Positions 33,481-41,900 of a stretch of DNA of 64,000 nucleotides are shown here, in pieces; position 1 is the stretch's first letter; every line of letters begins with the position of its first letter. A program made the position numbers and the translations under genes. The notes under the pieces were generated by a model. The model worked only from the letters and a program-made list of their open reading frames with translations, did no database searches and had not been told where the DNA came from. Source of the stretch: an uncultured Blautia sp. (GTDB lineage Bacteria; Bacillota; Clostridia; Lachnospirales; Lachnospiraceae); the NCBI GenBank assembly GCA_937893675.1, contig CALBGI010000057.1, positions 1 through 64,000 on the forward strand, given 5' to 3'.

Positions 33481-33765
33481 ATGACATTAGTACCATTAGG
33501 TGACAGAGTTGTATTAAAACAGTTAGAAGCAGAGGAAACTACAAAATCCGGTATCGTTCTTCCGGGACAGGCACAGGAAAAACCCCAGCAGGCGGAAGTG
33601 ATCGCAGTTGGACCGGGCGGAATGGTAGACGGCAAGGAAGTAAAGATGGAAGTTGCCGCAGGAGACAAGGTTATCTACTCCAAATACGCGGGAACCGAAG
33701 TAAAAATGGACGGAACCGAGTATATCATTATAAGACAGAACGACATTCTTGCAGTTGTGAAATAA
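33481..33765 (+). CDS. groES: Co-chaperonin GroES
   Basis: This 94-residue GroES has the family sequence LVPLGDRVVLKQLEAEE at the start, the mobile loop (EETTKSGIVLPGQAQEKPQ) that contacts GroEL, and the roof region. Length is normal. The ATG at 33481 follows AAAGGAGG; open codons upstream cover the CIRCE element and are not translated. It caps the GroEL folding chamber and is co-transcribed with groEL. Confidence 0.97.
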   Translation: MTLVPLGDRVVLKQLEAEETTKSGIVLPGQAQEKPQQAEVIAVGPGGMVDGKEVKMEVAAGDKVIYSKYAGTEVKMDGTEYIIIRQNDILAVVK

Positions 33766-33799
33766 AGCAAATAATCGAATTTAGGAGGACTGATGAATC

Positions 33800-35422
33800 A
33801 TGGCAAAAGAGATTAAATTTGGTGCAGAAGCAAGAGCTGCTCTGGAAAGCGGCGTAAACCAGCTTGCAAATACAGTACGTGTGACACTTGGACCGAAAGG
33901 AAGAAACGTGGTTCTGGACAAACCCTTTGGAGCTCCGCTGATCACCAACGATGGTGTTACCATTGCAAAAGAGATCGAGCTTGAGGACGCTTTTGAGAAT
34001 ATGGGCGCACAGCTGATCAAAGAAGTTGCATCCAAGACAAACGATGTGGCCGGCGATGGCACAACAACCGCAACTGTTCTTGCACAGGCAATGGTAAATG
34101 AAGGAATGAAGAACCTGGCAGCAGGCGCAAATCCCATTATCCTGCGTAAAGGTATGAAAAAAGCAACCGATACTGCGGTTGAGGCGATCAAAAACATGAG
34201 CCAGAAAATCAGCGGCAAAAAGCAGATCGCAAACGTTGCGTCTATTTCTGCCAGCGATGAGACCGTAGGCGAACTGGTTGCAGACGCAATGGAGAAGGTT
34301 TCCAAAGACGGCGTTATCACAGTTGAGGAATCCAAGACCATGCACACAGAGCTTGATCTGGTAGAAGGTATGCAGTTTGACCGCGGCTATGTTTCCGCTT
34401 ACATGTCCACAGACATGGAGAAAATGGAAGCAAACCTGGAGAATCCCTATATTCTTATTACAGACAAAAAAATCAGCAACATTCAGGAACTGCTTCCGCT
34501 TCTGGAGCAGGTGGTACAGTCCGGCGCAAAGCTTCTGATCATTGCAGAGGATGTTGAGGGTGAGGCTCTTACCACTCTTATTGTGAACAAACTGAGAGGA
34601 ACCTTCCAGGTAGTAGCAGTAAAGGCTCCGGGATACGGCGACAGAAGAAAAGAAATGCTGCAGGATATCGCAATCCTGACCGGTGGTCAGGTGATTTCCG
34701 ACGAGCTTGGTCTTGACCTGAAGGAAGCAACTCTGGAGCAGCTTGGACGTGCGAAATCCGTTAAGGTTGCAAAGGAAAACACTGTTATCGTGGACGGCCT
34801 TGGCGACAAAGAAGCCATCGCAAATCGTGTGGCACAGATTCGCGGACAGATTGAAGAGACAAAATCTGACTTTGACAGAGAGAAGCTTCAGGAAAGACTT
34901 GCAAAACTGGCAGGCGGCGTAGCGGTTATCCGTGTAGGCGCAGCAACCGAGACAGAGATGAAAGAAGCAAAACTTCGTCTGGAAGATGCCCTGGCAGCAA
35001 CCAGAGCAGCTGTTGAAGAAGGAATCATCGCAGGCGGCGGTTCCGCATATATCCACGCAGCAAAAGAGGTTTCCAAAATGGCAGCAGGGCTGGAAGGCGA
35101 TGAGAAGACAGGTGCAAACATCATTCTCAAAGCTTTGGAAGCACCTCTGTATCACATTGCCGCAAACGCAGGACTGGAAGGCTCTGTTATCATCAACAAA
35201 GTAAGAGAATCCGAAGCAGGCGTAGGATTTGATGCTCTGAATGAGGAGTATGTAGATATGGTAAAAACCGGAATCCTTGACCCGGTTAAGGTTACCAGAA
35301 GCGCTCTGCAGAATGCGACCAGCGTTGCCTCCACACTTCTTACCACAGAATCTGTTGTGGGAATCATCAAAGAAGACGCTCCGGCTATGCCGGCAGGCAA
35401 CCCGGGAATGGGCATGATGTAA
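33800..35422 (+). CDS. groEL: Chaperonin GroEL
   Basis: This 540-residue 60-kDa chaperonin starts with AKEIKFGAEARAALESGVNQLA. The ATP-site sequence GDGTTTATVLAQAMV is near residue 86, and it ends in a short Gly/Met-rich tail (NPGMGMM). TTTAGGAGG precedes the ATG. It is a single copy within this window. The coding sequence uses strongly preferred codons, as expected for a highly expressed gene. Confidence 0.98.
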   Translation: MAKEIKFGAEARAALESGVNQLANTVRVTLGPKGRNVVLDKPFGAPLITNDGVTIAKEIELEDAFENMGAQLIKEVASKTNDVAGDGTTTATVLAQAMVNEGMKNLAAGANPIILRKGMKKATDTAVEAIKNMSQKISGKKQIANVASISASDETVGELVADAMEKVSKDGVITVEESKTMHTELDLVEGMQFDRGYVSAYMSTDMEKMEANLENPYILITDKKISNIQELLPLLEQVVQSGAKLLIIAEDVEGEALTTLIVNKLRGTFQVVAVKAPGYGDRRKEMLQDIAILTGGQVISDELGLDLKEATLEQLGRAKSVKVAKENTVIVDGLGDKEAIANRVAQIRGQIEETKSDFDREKLQERLAKLAGGVAVIRVGAATETEMKEAKLRLEDALAATRAAVEEGIIAGGGSAYIHAAKEVSKMAAGLEGDEKTGANIILKALEAPLYHIAANAGLEGSVIINKVRESEAGVGFDALNEEYVDMVKTGILDPVKVTRSALQNATSVASTLLTTESVVGIIKEDAPAMPAGNPGMGMM

Positions 35423-35451
35423 TTACAGAACAATCATTTTATACAATGAAT

Positions 35452-35480
35452 GAAACCGGTGTCATGGACACCGGTTTCGT
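35452..35480 (+). terminator. Hairpin after groEL
   Basis: GAAACCGGTGTC (35452-35463) pairs perfectly with GACACCGGTTTC (35467-35478), loop ATG, followed only by GTTATAT. It is a probable weak terminator or mRNA-stabilising 3' hairpin. Confidence 0.6.
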
Positions 35481-35497
35481 TATATGGTATACTGTAA

Positions 35498-35629
35498 GCG
35501 CTTAATGAGTGCAGGCGTAAGCGCAGCAGGAATTTAGTGCGAACGTATACCTGGACACTTTGCGAGGCCGAGCGATGCGAATACCGAGCTTAGTGTCCAT
35601 GGTATTTTCCCGGGCACTTAATGAGTGCA
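35498..35629. repeat. Palindromic repeat region before the DUF6106 gene
   Basis: A direct repeat CTTAATGAGTGCA occurs at 35501-35513 and 35617-35629. Between the copies lies a hairpin of ATACC-TGGACACT (35547-35559) with AGTGTCCA-T-GGTAT (35592-35605). The loop is rich in CGAG/CCGAG. The arrangement suggests a mobile or dispersed repeat element rather than ordinary leader. Confidence 0.55.
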
Positions 35630-35662
35630 CTCGCTTTAAAACTAAACATAAGGAGAAAAATT

Positions 35663-36166
35663 ATGAGTGACTTTTATACGGAGCTGCTGGTCAAAAAAGA
35701 GGTGACCATGAAAGACAAGGTGATCAAAGTGCTTCTCATTGCCTTAACTGCCATTGCTGCTGTGGGCGGACTTTTTTTGAATCCCCTCCTTCTTCTGGTG
35801 GCGATCGCCCTTGGCATAGCCTGCTATTTCATTTTGCCGAAGCTTGATCTGGAGTACGAGTATCTTTTTGTCAATGGAGAGATGGACATTGATATGGTCA
35901 TGGCAAAGGCGAAGAGGAAACGCGTGAAGAGCTTCAATGTGACGGAAGCAGAGCTTATGGCTCCGCTCAACTCCCACCGTATGGACTATTATAATGGAAA
36001 CCAGCGTATGAAAGTTCTGGACTATTCCTCCGGAAATCCAGGTCATAAGCGCTATGCCGTGATCGCCAGGGACGGCGAGACTGCCTGCAAGATCATCATT
36101 GAACCGGATGAAAAGCTGGCAGCTCTTATGAGAAACTGCGCACCAAGCAAGGTATTTCTGGATTAA
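35663..36166 (+). CDS. DUF6106-like membrane-associated protein
   Basis: This 167-residue protein has a short N-terminal region (SDFYTELLVKKEVTMKDK) and two close hydrophobic segments (about 24-40 and 43-60). A cytoplasmic or peripheral domain follows with YLFVNGEMDIDMVMAKAKRKR. It matches a family I recall as DUF6106, found in Lachnospiraceae and of unknown function. The ATG at 35663 has AAGGAGAAAAATT upstream, and earlier in-frame codons lie in the repeat region. It is monocistronic between groEL and guaB. Confidence 0.65.
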   Translation: MSDFYTELLVKKEVTMKDKVIKVLLIALTAIAAVGGLFLNPLLLLVAIALGIACYFILPKLDLEYEYLFVNGEMDIDMVMAKAKRKRVKSFNVTEAELMAPLNSHRMDYYNGNQRMKVLDYSSGNPGHKRYAVIARDGETACKIIIEPDEKLAALMRNCAPSKVFLD

Positions 36167-36187
36167 CATGCGATATCACTTTTTGTA

Positions 36188-36216
36188 TTGACACCGATTG
36201 TAATCTTTGCTACACT
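36188..36216 (+). promoter_or_regulatory. guaB promoter
   Basis: TTGACA (36188-36193), 17 bases, TACACT (36211-36216). No purine riboswitch fold is evident in the roughly 50-base leader. Confidence 0.75.
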
Positions 36217-36273
36217 ATGGAACAAAATCAATTCTAACATTCATTACTATCTGTATACAAGGGAGGAAATGCA

Positions 36274-37731
36274 ATGGGTACTATCATTGGTGAAGGCATT
36301 ACATTTGATGACGTTTTGTTGGTTCCGGCGTATTCAAAAGTAATCCCCAATCAGGTGGATGTCACCACATACTTAACCAAGTCGATCAAACTGAATATTC
36401 CGCTGATGAGCGCCGGAATGGATACGGTTACAGAGCATCGTATGGCGATTGCCATGGCAAGACAGGGCGGTATTGGTATCATTCACAAGAACATGAGCAT
36501 TGAGGCGCAGGCAGACGAGGTTGACAAGGTAAAACGTTCCGAGAACGGCGTTATCACAGATCCGTTTTCCTTATCTGCGGATCATACACTGAAGGATGCG
36601 GACGAGCTCATGGCAAAATACCGTATTTCTGGTGTTCCTATCACAGAGGGACGTAAGCTGGTGGGCATTATCACCAACCGTGATCTGAAATTTGAGAAGG
36701 ACTTTTCACAGAAGATTTCCCAGTGCATGACCTCAGAGGGTCTGATCACTGCCAAAGAAGGCATTACGCTGGAAGAGGCAAAACAGATCCTGGCAAAATC
36801 CCGCAAAGAGAAATTACCCATTGTAGATGAGGACTTTAACTTAAAGGGTCTTATCACGATCAAAGATATTGAGAAGCAGATCAAATATCCGCTGGCTGCA
36901 AAGGATGCCCAGGGCAGACTTCTCTGCGGCGCTGCGGTAGGTATCACTGCCAATGTGCTGGCCCGTGTAGACGCTCTTGTAAAGGCTGCGGTAGATGTGA
37001 TCGTAGTGGATTCCGCACATGGACATTCTGAGAATATTCTCCGTGCGGTGCGCGAGATCAAGAATGCGTACCCGGATCTTCAGGTTATCGCGGGAAATGT
37101 AGCTACCGGAGCTGCAACGAAGGCGCTGATCGAGGCCGGTGTAGATGCGGTTAAGGTTGGTATCGGACCGGGATCTATCTGTACCACACGAGTGGTTGCG
37201 GGCATTGGTGTTCCTCAGATCACTGCAGTTATGGACTGCTATGAGGTTGCGAACCGCTATGGTATTCCGATCATTGCAGACGGAGGCATCAAATATTCCG
37301 GAGATGTGACCAAGGCGATCGCAGCCGGAGCCAACGTATGTATGATGGGAAGCATCTTTGCAGGCTGCGACGAGAGTCCGGGAACCTTCGAGCTTTATCA
37401 GGGACGTAAATATAAAGTATACCGCGGCATGGGTTCCATTGCGGCGATGGAGAACGGCAGTAAAGACCGTTATTTCCAGCAGGATGCCAAGAAGCTTGTT
37501 CCCGAAGGCGTGGAAGGCCGTGTGGCATACAAGGGCCATGTAGAGGACACGGTATTCCAGCTTATGGGCGGACTTCGTTCCGGTATGGGTTACTGCGGAG
37601 CTGAGAACATTGAGACATTGAAGACCACAGGAAAATTCATTAAGATTTCCGCGGCATCTCTCAAGGAATCTCATCCCCATGACATTCACATCACCAAAGA
37701 AGCGCCGAACTACAGCGTGGACGATAACTAG
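36274..37731 (+). CDS. guaB: IMP dehydrogenase
   Basis: This 485-residue NAD-dependent enzyme oxidises IMP to XMP, the committed step to GMP. It starts with the family sequence GITFDDVLLVPAYS. A tandem CBS pair (about 95-205) is inserted in the TIM barrel, and the catalytic loop GPGSICTTR carries Cys303. The flap region includes YRGMGSIAAM. GGGAGG precedes the ATG. GTP level is the second signal sensed by CodY, also encoded in this window. Confidence 0.97.
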   Translation: MGTIIGEGITFDDVLLVPAYSKVIPNQVDVTTYLTKSIKLNIPLMSAGMDTVTEHRMAIAMARQGGIGIIHKNMSIEAQADEVDKVKRSENGVITDPFSLSADHTLKDADELMAKYRISGVPITEGRKLVGIITNRDLKFEKDFSQKISQCMTSEGLITAKEGITLEEAKQILAKSRKEKLPIVDEDFNLKGLITIKDIEKQIKYPLAAKDAQGRLLCGAAVGITANVLARVDALVKAAVDVIVVDSAHGHSENILRAVREIKNAYPDLQVIAGNVATGAATKALIEAGVDAVKVGIGPGSICTTRVVAGIGVPQITAVMDCYEVANRYGIPIIADGGIKYSGDVTKAIAAGANVCMMGSIFAGCDESPGTFELYQGRKYKVYRGMGSIAAMENGSKDRYFQQDAKKLVPEGVEGRVAYKGHVEDTVFQLMGGLRSGMGYCGAENIETLKTTGKFIKISAASLKESHPHDIHITKEAPNYSVDDN

Positions 37732-37766
37732 GCAAAATATCCCCGCACCGGCAAAATGAACGGATT

Positions 37767-38492
37767 ATGGCACAGAAGAGCAGAAGGTACCGAAAAAAAC
37801 CAAATAAAAATCAGGTGCTCCTTATCCTGTGTGCCTGCCTTCTGGCTGTGATGCTGGCGGCGGGAGGACTGCTCCTTTTGCGGATGCGTCAAAGGGAAGC
37901 AGCCAGGCAGGATCAGCTCGCAGCAGAGAATCTGGACAGCAGCGGGCCGGAGGAATGGATGGCGGAGGGGGCGCCCTATATTGATGTGCGTCTTTTGACC
38001 CCAAACGCTTACTCCAGGCCGCAGATAGCCATGGAGGAGATACGCTATATCGCCATTCACTACACAGCGAATCCCGGCGCTACCGCAGTGGATAACCGGA
38101 ATTATTTTGAGAATCTGGCCACGACCCAGGAGACAAAGGTGAGCAGCCATTTTGTGGTGGGGCTTGAAGGCGAGGTAGTGCAGTGCATTCCAACGGCGGA
38201 GATGTCCTACGCCACCAACGAGCGCAATGTGGATACGATTTCCATTGAATGCTGTCATCCCGATGAGACGGGAGCCTTCAACAGCGCGACCTACGACTCC
38301 GTAGTGAAGCTTACGGCATGGCTGTGCACGCGTTTTGGGCTGACAGAGGAGCAGGTGATCCGCCACTATGATGTGACGGGAAAAAACTGTCCCAAATACT
38401 TTGTGGAGCATGAGGACGCCTGGCAGCAGATGAAGGCGGATATCGCCAGACGGATCCAGGAAGACTATGTGCTGCAGGAGAATCTGTTCTAA
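37767..38492 (+). CDS. N-acetylmuramoyl-L-alanine amidase (Amidase_2)
   Basis: This 241-residue protein has a basic N-terminus, one transmembrane helix or uncleaved signal anchor (about 17-39) and an extracellular Amidase_2/PGRP-like zinc domain (about 70-240). Zinc ligands visible are His98 (AIHYTANP), His200 (IRHYDVTGK) and Cys208 (NCPKYF). It should cleave the amide between MurNAc and L-Ala in peptidoglycan. The ribosome binding site is weak, and it follows guaB by 35 bases without a terminator. Confidence 0.88.
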   Translation: MAQKSRRYRKKPNKNQVLLILCACLLAVMLAAGGLLLLRMRQREAARQDQLAAENLDSSGPEEWMAEGAPYIDVRLLTPNAYSRPQIAMEEIRYIAIHYTANPGATAVDNRNYFENLATTQETKVSSHFVVGLEGEVVQCIPTAEMSYATNERNVDTISIECCHPDETGAFNSATYDSVVKLTAWLCTRFGLTEEQVIRHYDVTGKNCPKYFVEHEDAWQQMKADIARRIQEDYVLQENLF

Positions 38493-38504
38493 ATGTTTTT
38501 GCCC

Positions 38505-38533
38505 TTGAAAATTTGATAAAAATATTGTACTAT
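38505..38533 (+). promoter_or_regulatory. Promoter of the riboswitch-purine operon
   Basis: TTGAAA (38505-38510), 17 bases, TACTAT (38528-38533). The predicted start near 38540 coincides with the start of the riboswitch. Confidence 0.7.
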
Positions 38534-38540
38534 GAAGAAG

Positions 38541-38645
38541 AGCTGCATGACTGGCGGAACGTAGGAATAACCTACAGGGAGTGCAGTGACGATGAATGCC
38601 GACCGCCTGGGCAGCCTGAAACAAGGGCTGTTCAGGCGGTTTTTG
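38541..38645 (+). ncRNA. ZTP riboswitch (pfl motif) with terminator
   Basis: The hallmarks of the ZTP aptamer are present. P1 is CTGCA (38543-38547) with TGCAG (38582-38586), enclosing TGACTGGCG. P2 is GTAGG with CCTAC (38561-38575), followed by AGGGAG. The conserved CCGCCTGGGCA is at 38603-38613. That last segment also forms the 5' arm of a terminator with CAGGCGG (38633-38639), followed by TTTTTG. Binding of ZTP or ZMP, which build up when 10-formyl-THF is short, should prevent the terminator and switch on the AICAR-using genes downstream. Confidence 0.9.
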
Positions 38646-38770
38646 TGTATCGGAAAATACTTTGGAAGGTTCCAGATACATAAACATGTCCTGCACAGGA
38701 TGCGGACTCGCATGAAGTGTGGAACAAGCCGTGTGAACGGGAAACTTTAGGGCCAAGAAAGGAGAAAATC

Positions 38771-39484
38771 ATGGAAATGTTATCATTGGAAAAAGAATTA
38801 AAGGAAAATGCGTATCCCGGACGTGGGATCGTCATCGGAAGAAGTGCCGACGGAACCAAGGCTGTGACTGCTTATTTTATTATGGGCAGAAGTGAAAACA
38901 GCAGAAACCGCGTGTTTGTAGAAGAAGGGGAGGGCATCCGCACACAGGCCTTTGATCCGGCGAAGCTTTCGGATCCCAGTCTCATTATTTATGCGCCTGT
39001 GCGTGTTCTTGGCAATAAGACCATTGTGACAAACGGAGATCAGACAGACACTATTTACGAGGGAATGGACAGACAGCTCACCTTTGAGCAGTCTTTGCGC
39101 ACCAGAGAGTTTGAACCGGACGCACCCAACTATACACCCCGTATCTCCGGTGTGCTTCATGTGGAAAATGGAAAATTCAACTATGGCATGTCGATCCTGA
39201 AAAGCAATAACGGCAATCCGCAAGCCTGCAACCGCTATACCTTTGCCTACGAAAATGCAGTGGCAGGAGAGGGACATTTCATTCACACCTATCAATGCGA
39301 CGGAAATCCGCTGCCAAGCTTTGAGGGAGAACCCAAGCTGGTGGCGATTCCCGATGACATTGACGGCTTCACAAATCTTCTCTGGGAGAGCCTGAATGAG
39401 GATAACAAGGTATCCCTTTTTGTGCGTTACATTGATATTGCTACCGGAAATTATGAGACACGGATCGTAAATAAGAACCAGTAA
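38771..39484 (+). CDS. IMP cyclohydrolase, PurO-like
   Basis: This 237-residue stand-alone IMP cyclohydrolase of the PF07826 type (archaeal PurO fold) closes FAICAR to IMP, the last step of purine synthesis. Recognisable sequences are YPGRGIVIGRSADGTKAVTAYFIMGRSENSRNR near the N-terminus, YAPVRVLG and a late EGHFIHTYQCDG segment. It is unrelated to the cyclohydrolase half of PurH. ATG at 38771 follows AAAGGAG; the open upstream codons belong to the riboswitch leader. It is paired with the formyltransferase gene 30 bases downstream. Confidence 0.87.
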   Translation: MEMLSLEKELKENAYPGRGIVIGRSADGTKAVTAYFIMGRSENSRNRVFVEEGEGIRTQAFDPAKLSDPSLIIYAPVRVLGNKTIVTNGDQTDTIYEGMDRQLTFEQSLRTREFEPDAPNYTPRISGVLHVENGKFNYGMSILKSNNGNPQACNRYTFAYENAVAGEGHFIHTYQCDGNPLPSFEGEPKLVAIPDDIDGFTNLLWESLNEDNKVSLFVRYIDIATGNYETRIVNKNQ

Positions 39485-39514
39485 ATAAAAATCATTGAAT
39501 GGAGGAAACTGACC

Positions 39515-40699
39515 ATGAAAGAATTGGAACTGAAATATGGCTGTAACCCGAACCAGAAACCATCCCGCATTTATCTTGCGGACGGAAAAGAGCTTCCCAT
39601 CAAGGTGCTTTCCGGAAAACCGGGATACATTAATTTTTTGGATGCCTTTAACGGCTGGCAGCTGGTGCGGGATCTGAAAAAAGCAACCGGTCTTCCCGCT
39701 GCAACCTCTTTTAAGCATGTGTCTCCTGCCGGAGCGGCGATTGGACTTCCACTGACAGAGACTCTGGCGCGTATTTACTGGGTGGACGATATGGACTGGA
39801 AAAACTTTTCTCCGATCGCCTGCGCTTACGCAAGAGCAAGAGGCGCGGACCGCATGTCCTCTTTCGGTGATTTTATTTCTCTTTCTGACGTGTGCGACAA
39901 GGATACTGCCCTTCTCATCAAGAGAGAGGTGTCTGACGGCGTGATCGCTCCGGGCTACACAGAGGAAGCGCTGGAGATCCTCTCCCAGAAAAAGAAGGGG
40001 AACTACAATGTGATCGCCATTGATCCGGATTATGTTCCGGCTCCTCTGGAGCACAAAGAAGTGTTCGGTGTGACCTTTGAGCAGGGACGCCAGGAGCTGG
40101 CAATTGATGATGCGCTGATTTCCAACATTGTGACGGCAAACAAGGAATTGTCCGAGGAAGCGAAGCGCGACATGAAGATTTCCCTCATTGTGCTGAAATA
40201 CACCCAGTCCAATTCCGTCTGCTTTGTAAAGGACGGACAGGCAATCGGCGTGGGAGCAGGACAGCAGTCCCGTGTACACTGTACCCGTCTGGCCGGACAG
40301 AAGGCGGACAACTGGTTCCTTCGTCAGAGTCCGCAGGTGCTGAACCTTCCGTTCAAGGATACGATCAGCCGTGCAGAGCGCGACAATGCCATTGATGTGT
40401 ACATTGGAGAAGAATATATGGATGTGCTGGCAGACGGTGCATGGGAGGCTGTTTTCACGGAGAAACCGGAAGTCTTTACCAGGGAGGCGAAACGGGCATG
40501 GCTTGACCAGATGACCGATGTGACCCTGGGTTCCGATGCGTTCTTCCCCTTCAGCGACAACATCGAGCGCGCGCATAAGAGCGGCGTGAAGTATATTGCG
40601 CAGCCGGGCGGCTCTGTGAGAGATGACGCAGTGATCGCAACCTGCGATAAGTATGGTATGGCAATGGCGTTTACCGGGATAAGACTGTTTCATCATTAA
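39515..40699 (+). CDS. AICAR formyltransferase, stand-alone PurH domain
   Basis: This 394-residue protein corresponds to the AICAR transformylase part of PurH. It transfers a formyl group from 10-formyl-THF to AICAR. The catalytic Lys-His pair is in SFKHVSPAGAA (about 66-76), and other family segments are ADRMSSFGDFISLSD, VGAGQQSRVHCTRLAG and SDAFFPFSDNIERAH. The MGS-like cyclohydrolase half of PurH is missing; that activity is supplied by the PurO-like gene just upstream. AICAR (ZMP) is its substrate and the riboswitch ligand, which ties the regulation to the enzyme. Confidence 0.93.
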   Translation: MKELELKYGCNPNQKPSRIYLADGKELPIKVLSGKPGYINFLDAFNGWQLVRDLKKATGLPAATSFKHVSPAGAAIGLPLTETLARIYWVDDMDWKNFSPIACAYARARGADRMSSFGDFISLSDVCDKDTALLIKREVSDGVIAPGYTEEALEILSQKKKGNYNVIAIDPDYVPAPLEHKEVFGVTFEQGRQELAIDDALISNIVTANKELSEEAKRDMKISLIVLKYTQSNSVCFVKDGQAIGVGAGQQSRVHCTRLAGQKADNWFLRQSPQVLNLPFKDTISRAERDNAIDVYIGEEYMDVLADGAWEAVFTEKPEVFTREAKRAWLDQMTDVTLGSDAFFPFSDNIERAHKSGVKYIAQPGGSVRDDAVIATCDKYGMAMAFTGIRLFHH

Positions 40700-40737
40700 A
40701 AAAGAGTCGGCAGCCGGCCGGTGATAATAAAAGCAGA

Positions 40738-40905
40738 TGCAAACTATATAGTATTTATTCTTGTAATGATGAAAAACAAACGTTTATTGACTATGCTAGA
40801 AAGGCAAAAGGAATATTGAAACTTAAGGATCAAGAAGCAAATGCCTTAATAAAGCATCATAAACGAAAAACTGCTATGGCTATAAAAGAAGGCCAGAAAA
40901 AATAA
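40738..40905 (+). pseudogene. 3' fragment of an unidentified gene
   Basis: Fifty-five sense codons and a stop read as a coherent Lys-rich, probably helical sequence (IYSCNDEKQTFIDYARK, then KDQEANALIKHHKRKTAM). It has no start codon or ribosome binding site, and the AT-rich codon use differs sharply from purH just upstream. I do not recognise the family. It marks the left edge of the AT-rich island. Confidence 0.45.
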
Positions 40906-41187
40906 GAAGGGGCTGTTGCAAAAGTAGATGGATAATCGGCTCTGTGTCAAGTTTTGGGGTGGGATTCTTAGAAATCCTGCCCTATTACTGCATTTTGAGC
41001 CTTTTTTACGTTTTTAAGTTCTATACTTATATTCGGACATGAAAAATAAACCTTCGTGCCAGTCTTGTTTATAAGTTTCTATTTAGACAATATGTAAGCT
41101 GACTTGAAATTTTAAATTCCAGTGCAGAGTTGGGCAGTGGAAGTTAAAATTTCATTTTTTTATAAAAAATAATCTTAAAAAGAAAAA
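40906..41187. other. AT-rich spacer with IS-end-like motifs
   Basis: No gene is seen. GGGGCTGTTGCAAAA (40909-40923) and GGCTCTGTGTCAAG (40938-40951) resemble terminal inverted repeats of common insertion sequences, but no transposase remains. A strong terminator follows at 41106. Confidence 0.4.
41106..41162 (+). terminator. Strong terminator inside the island
   Basis: GAAATTTTAAATTCCA (41106-41121) pairs with TGGAAGTTAAAATTTC (41138-41153), one mismatch, followed by ATTTTTTT. The gene it once served is gone. Confidence 0.7.
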
Positions 41188-41216
41188 TTGACACGAAATA
41201 GAACATAAGATAAAAT
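41188..41216 (+). promoter_or_regulatory. Promoter of the broken nuclease-like gene
   Basis: TTGACA (41188-41193), 17 bases, TAAAAT (41211-41216). Start point about 41223. Confidence 0.65.
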
Positions 41217-41223
41217 AAAGGCA

Positions 41224-41235
41224 GAACGTTTGTTC
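41224..41235. promoter_or_regulatory. LexA-like box
   Basis: GAAC-GTTT-GTTC is an exact match to the Gram-positive LexA core GAAC-N4-GTTC, placed exactly at the predicted transcription start. It suggests the lost gene was SOS-controlled. A 12-base match can also arise by chance. Confidence 0.5.
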
Positions 41236-41850
41236 CTGAAAACGACGATGAAAATAGTCGCTTTGCAACCAAAAGTGTGTTTTACGATTTTTTTAGAGAA
41301 AATACAGCATTTATTTTGAGTTATGTAGCACATTGGCGCAATGCCTTTATCTGGAAATTAGACATGGCAAATACTTTAGGTATTATGTTGATGTTGAATA
41401 CAATAGAAATAATGGTCGAGTAAAGACTATTTGTAATGATGATTTCAGGAAGTAACTATTATATGTGATCTTATTGTACATAGTCGAGGAGAAATTGTTG
41501 AAAAAGATAACCTTATTGCATTAGAAATGAAAAAATCGTATCGACCAATGAAGGAAAAGGAGAATGACAAAGCTAGACTGGTTGCATTGACAAAAGATTC
41601 GTATGATGGAGTGTGGTCATTTGATGGAAAAACATTGCCAGAACATGTTTGCGGATACGATTTGGGGATTTATTATGAAATAGATTCAAATAATTGTCTT
41701 ATTTATATAGAATACTATGTGAAAGGGAAAAAAGTAAGAACTTATGAAGAGAAAATATTGACGTAAAAGACAATTAAATTTGAAAAACTAAATGAAATGC
41801 GTAATGAGAGAAAAGCTAAGTGGCTACAACTAAACAAAACGAATTGCTAA
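41226..41850 (+). pseudogene. Frameshifted PD-(D/E)XK-like nuclease gene
   Basis: Three segments in three successive frames read as one protein. Segment 1 (41226 to about 41350) gives FVPENDDENSRFATKSVFYD, segment 2 (about 41354-41452) gives EIRHGKYFRYYVDVEYN, and segment 3 (41452-41766) gives VTIICDLIVHSRGEIVEKDN and then LIALEMKKSYR. The Asp...Glu-Met-Lys spacing resembles the PD-(D/E)XK core. The frame of segment 3 stays coding-like past its stop to 41850. There is no start codon. I infer a small nuclease-like or defence-related protein, inactivated by two frameshifts and possibly a stop. Confidence 0.5.
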
Positions 41851-41900
41851 AATTATGAACAGTGGCTATATAAAGTCAGAAATATGAAAGGTTGTATTAT

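Noticed and set aside
38717..38738. Third copy of the malQ/ispG leader hairpin before the IMP cyclohydrolase gene
   Set aside because: GTGTGGAACAAGCCGTGTGAAC resembles the ispG copy, but its stem relies on consecutive G-T pairs, so I could not separate it from chance.
38798..40696. 632-codon minus-strand frame opposite the purine genes
   Set aside because: It is the shadow of the IMP cyclohydrolase and AICAR formyltransferase, both recognisable families with good starts.
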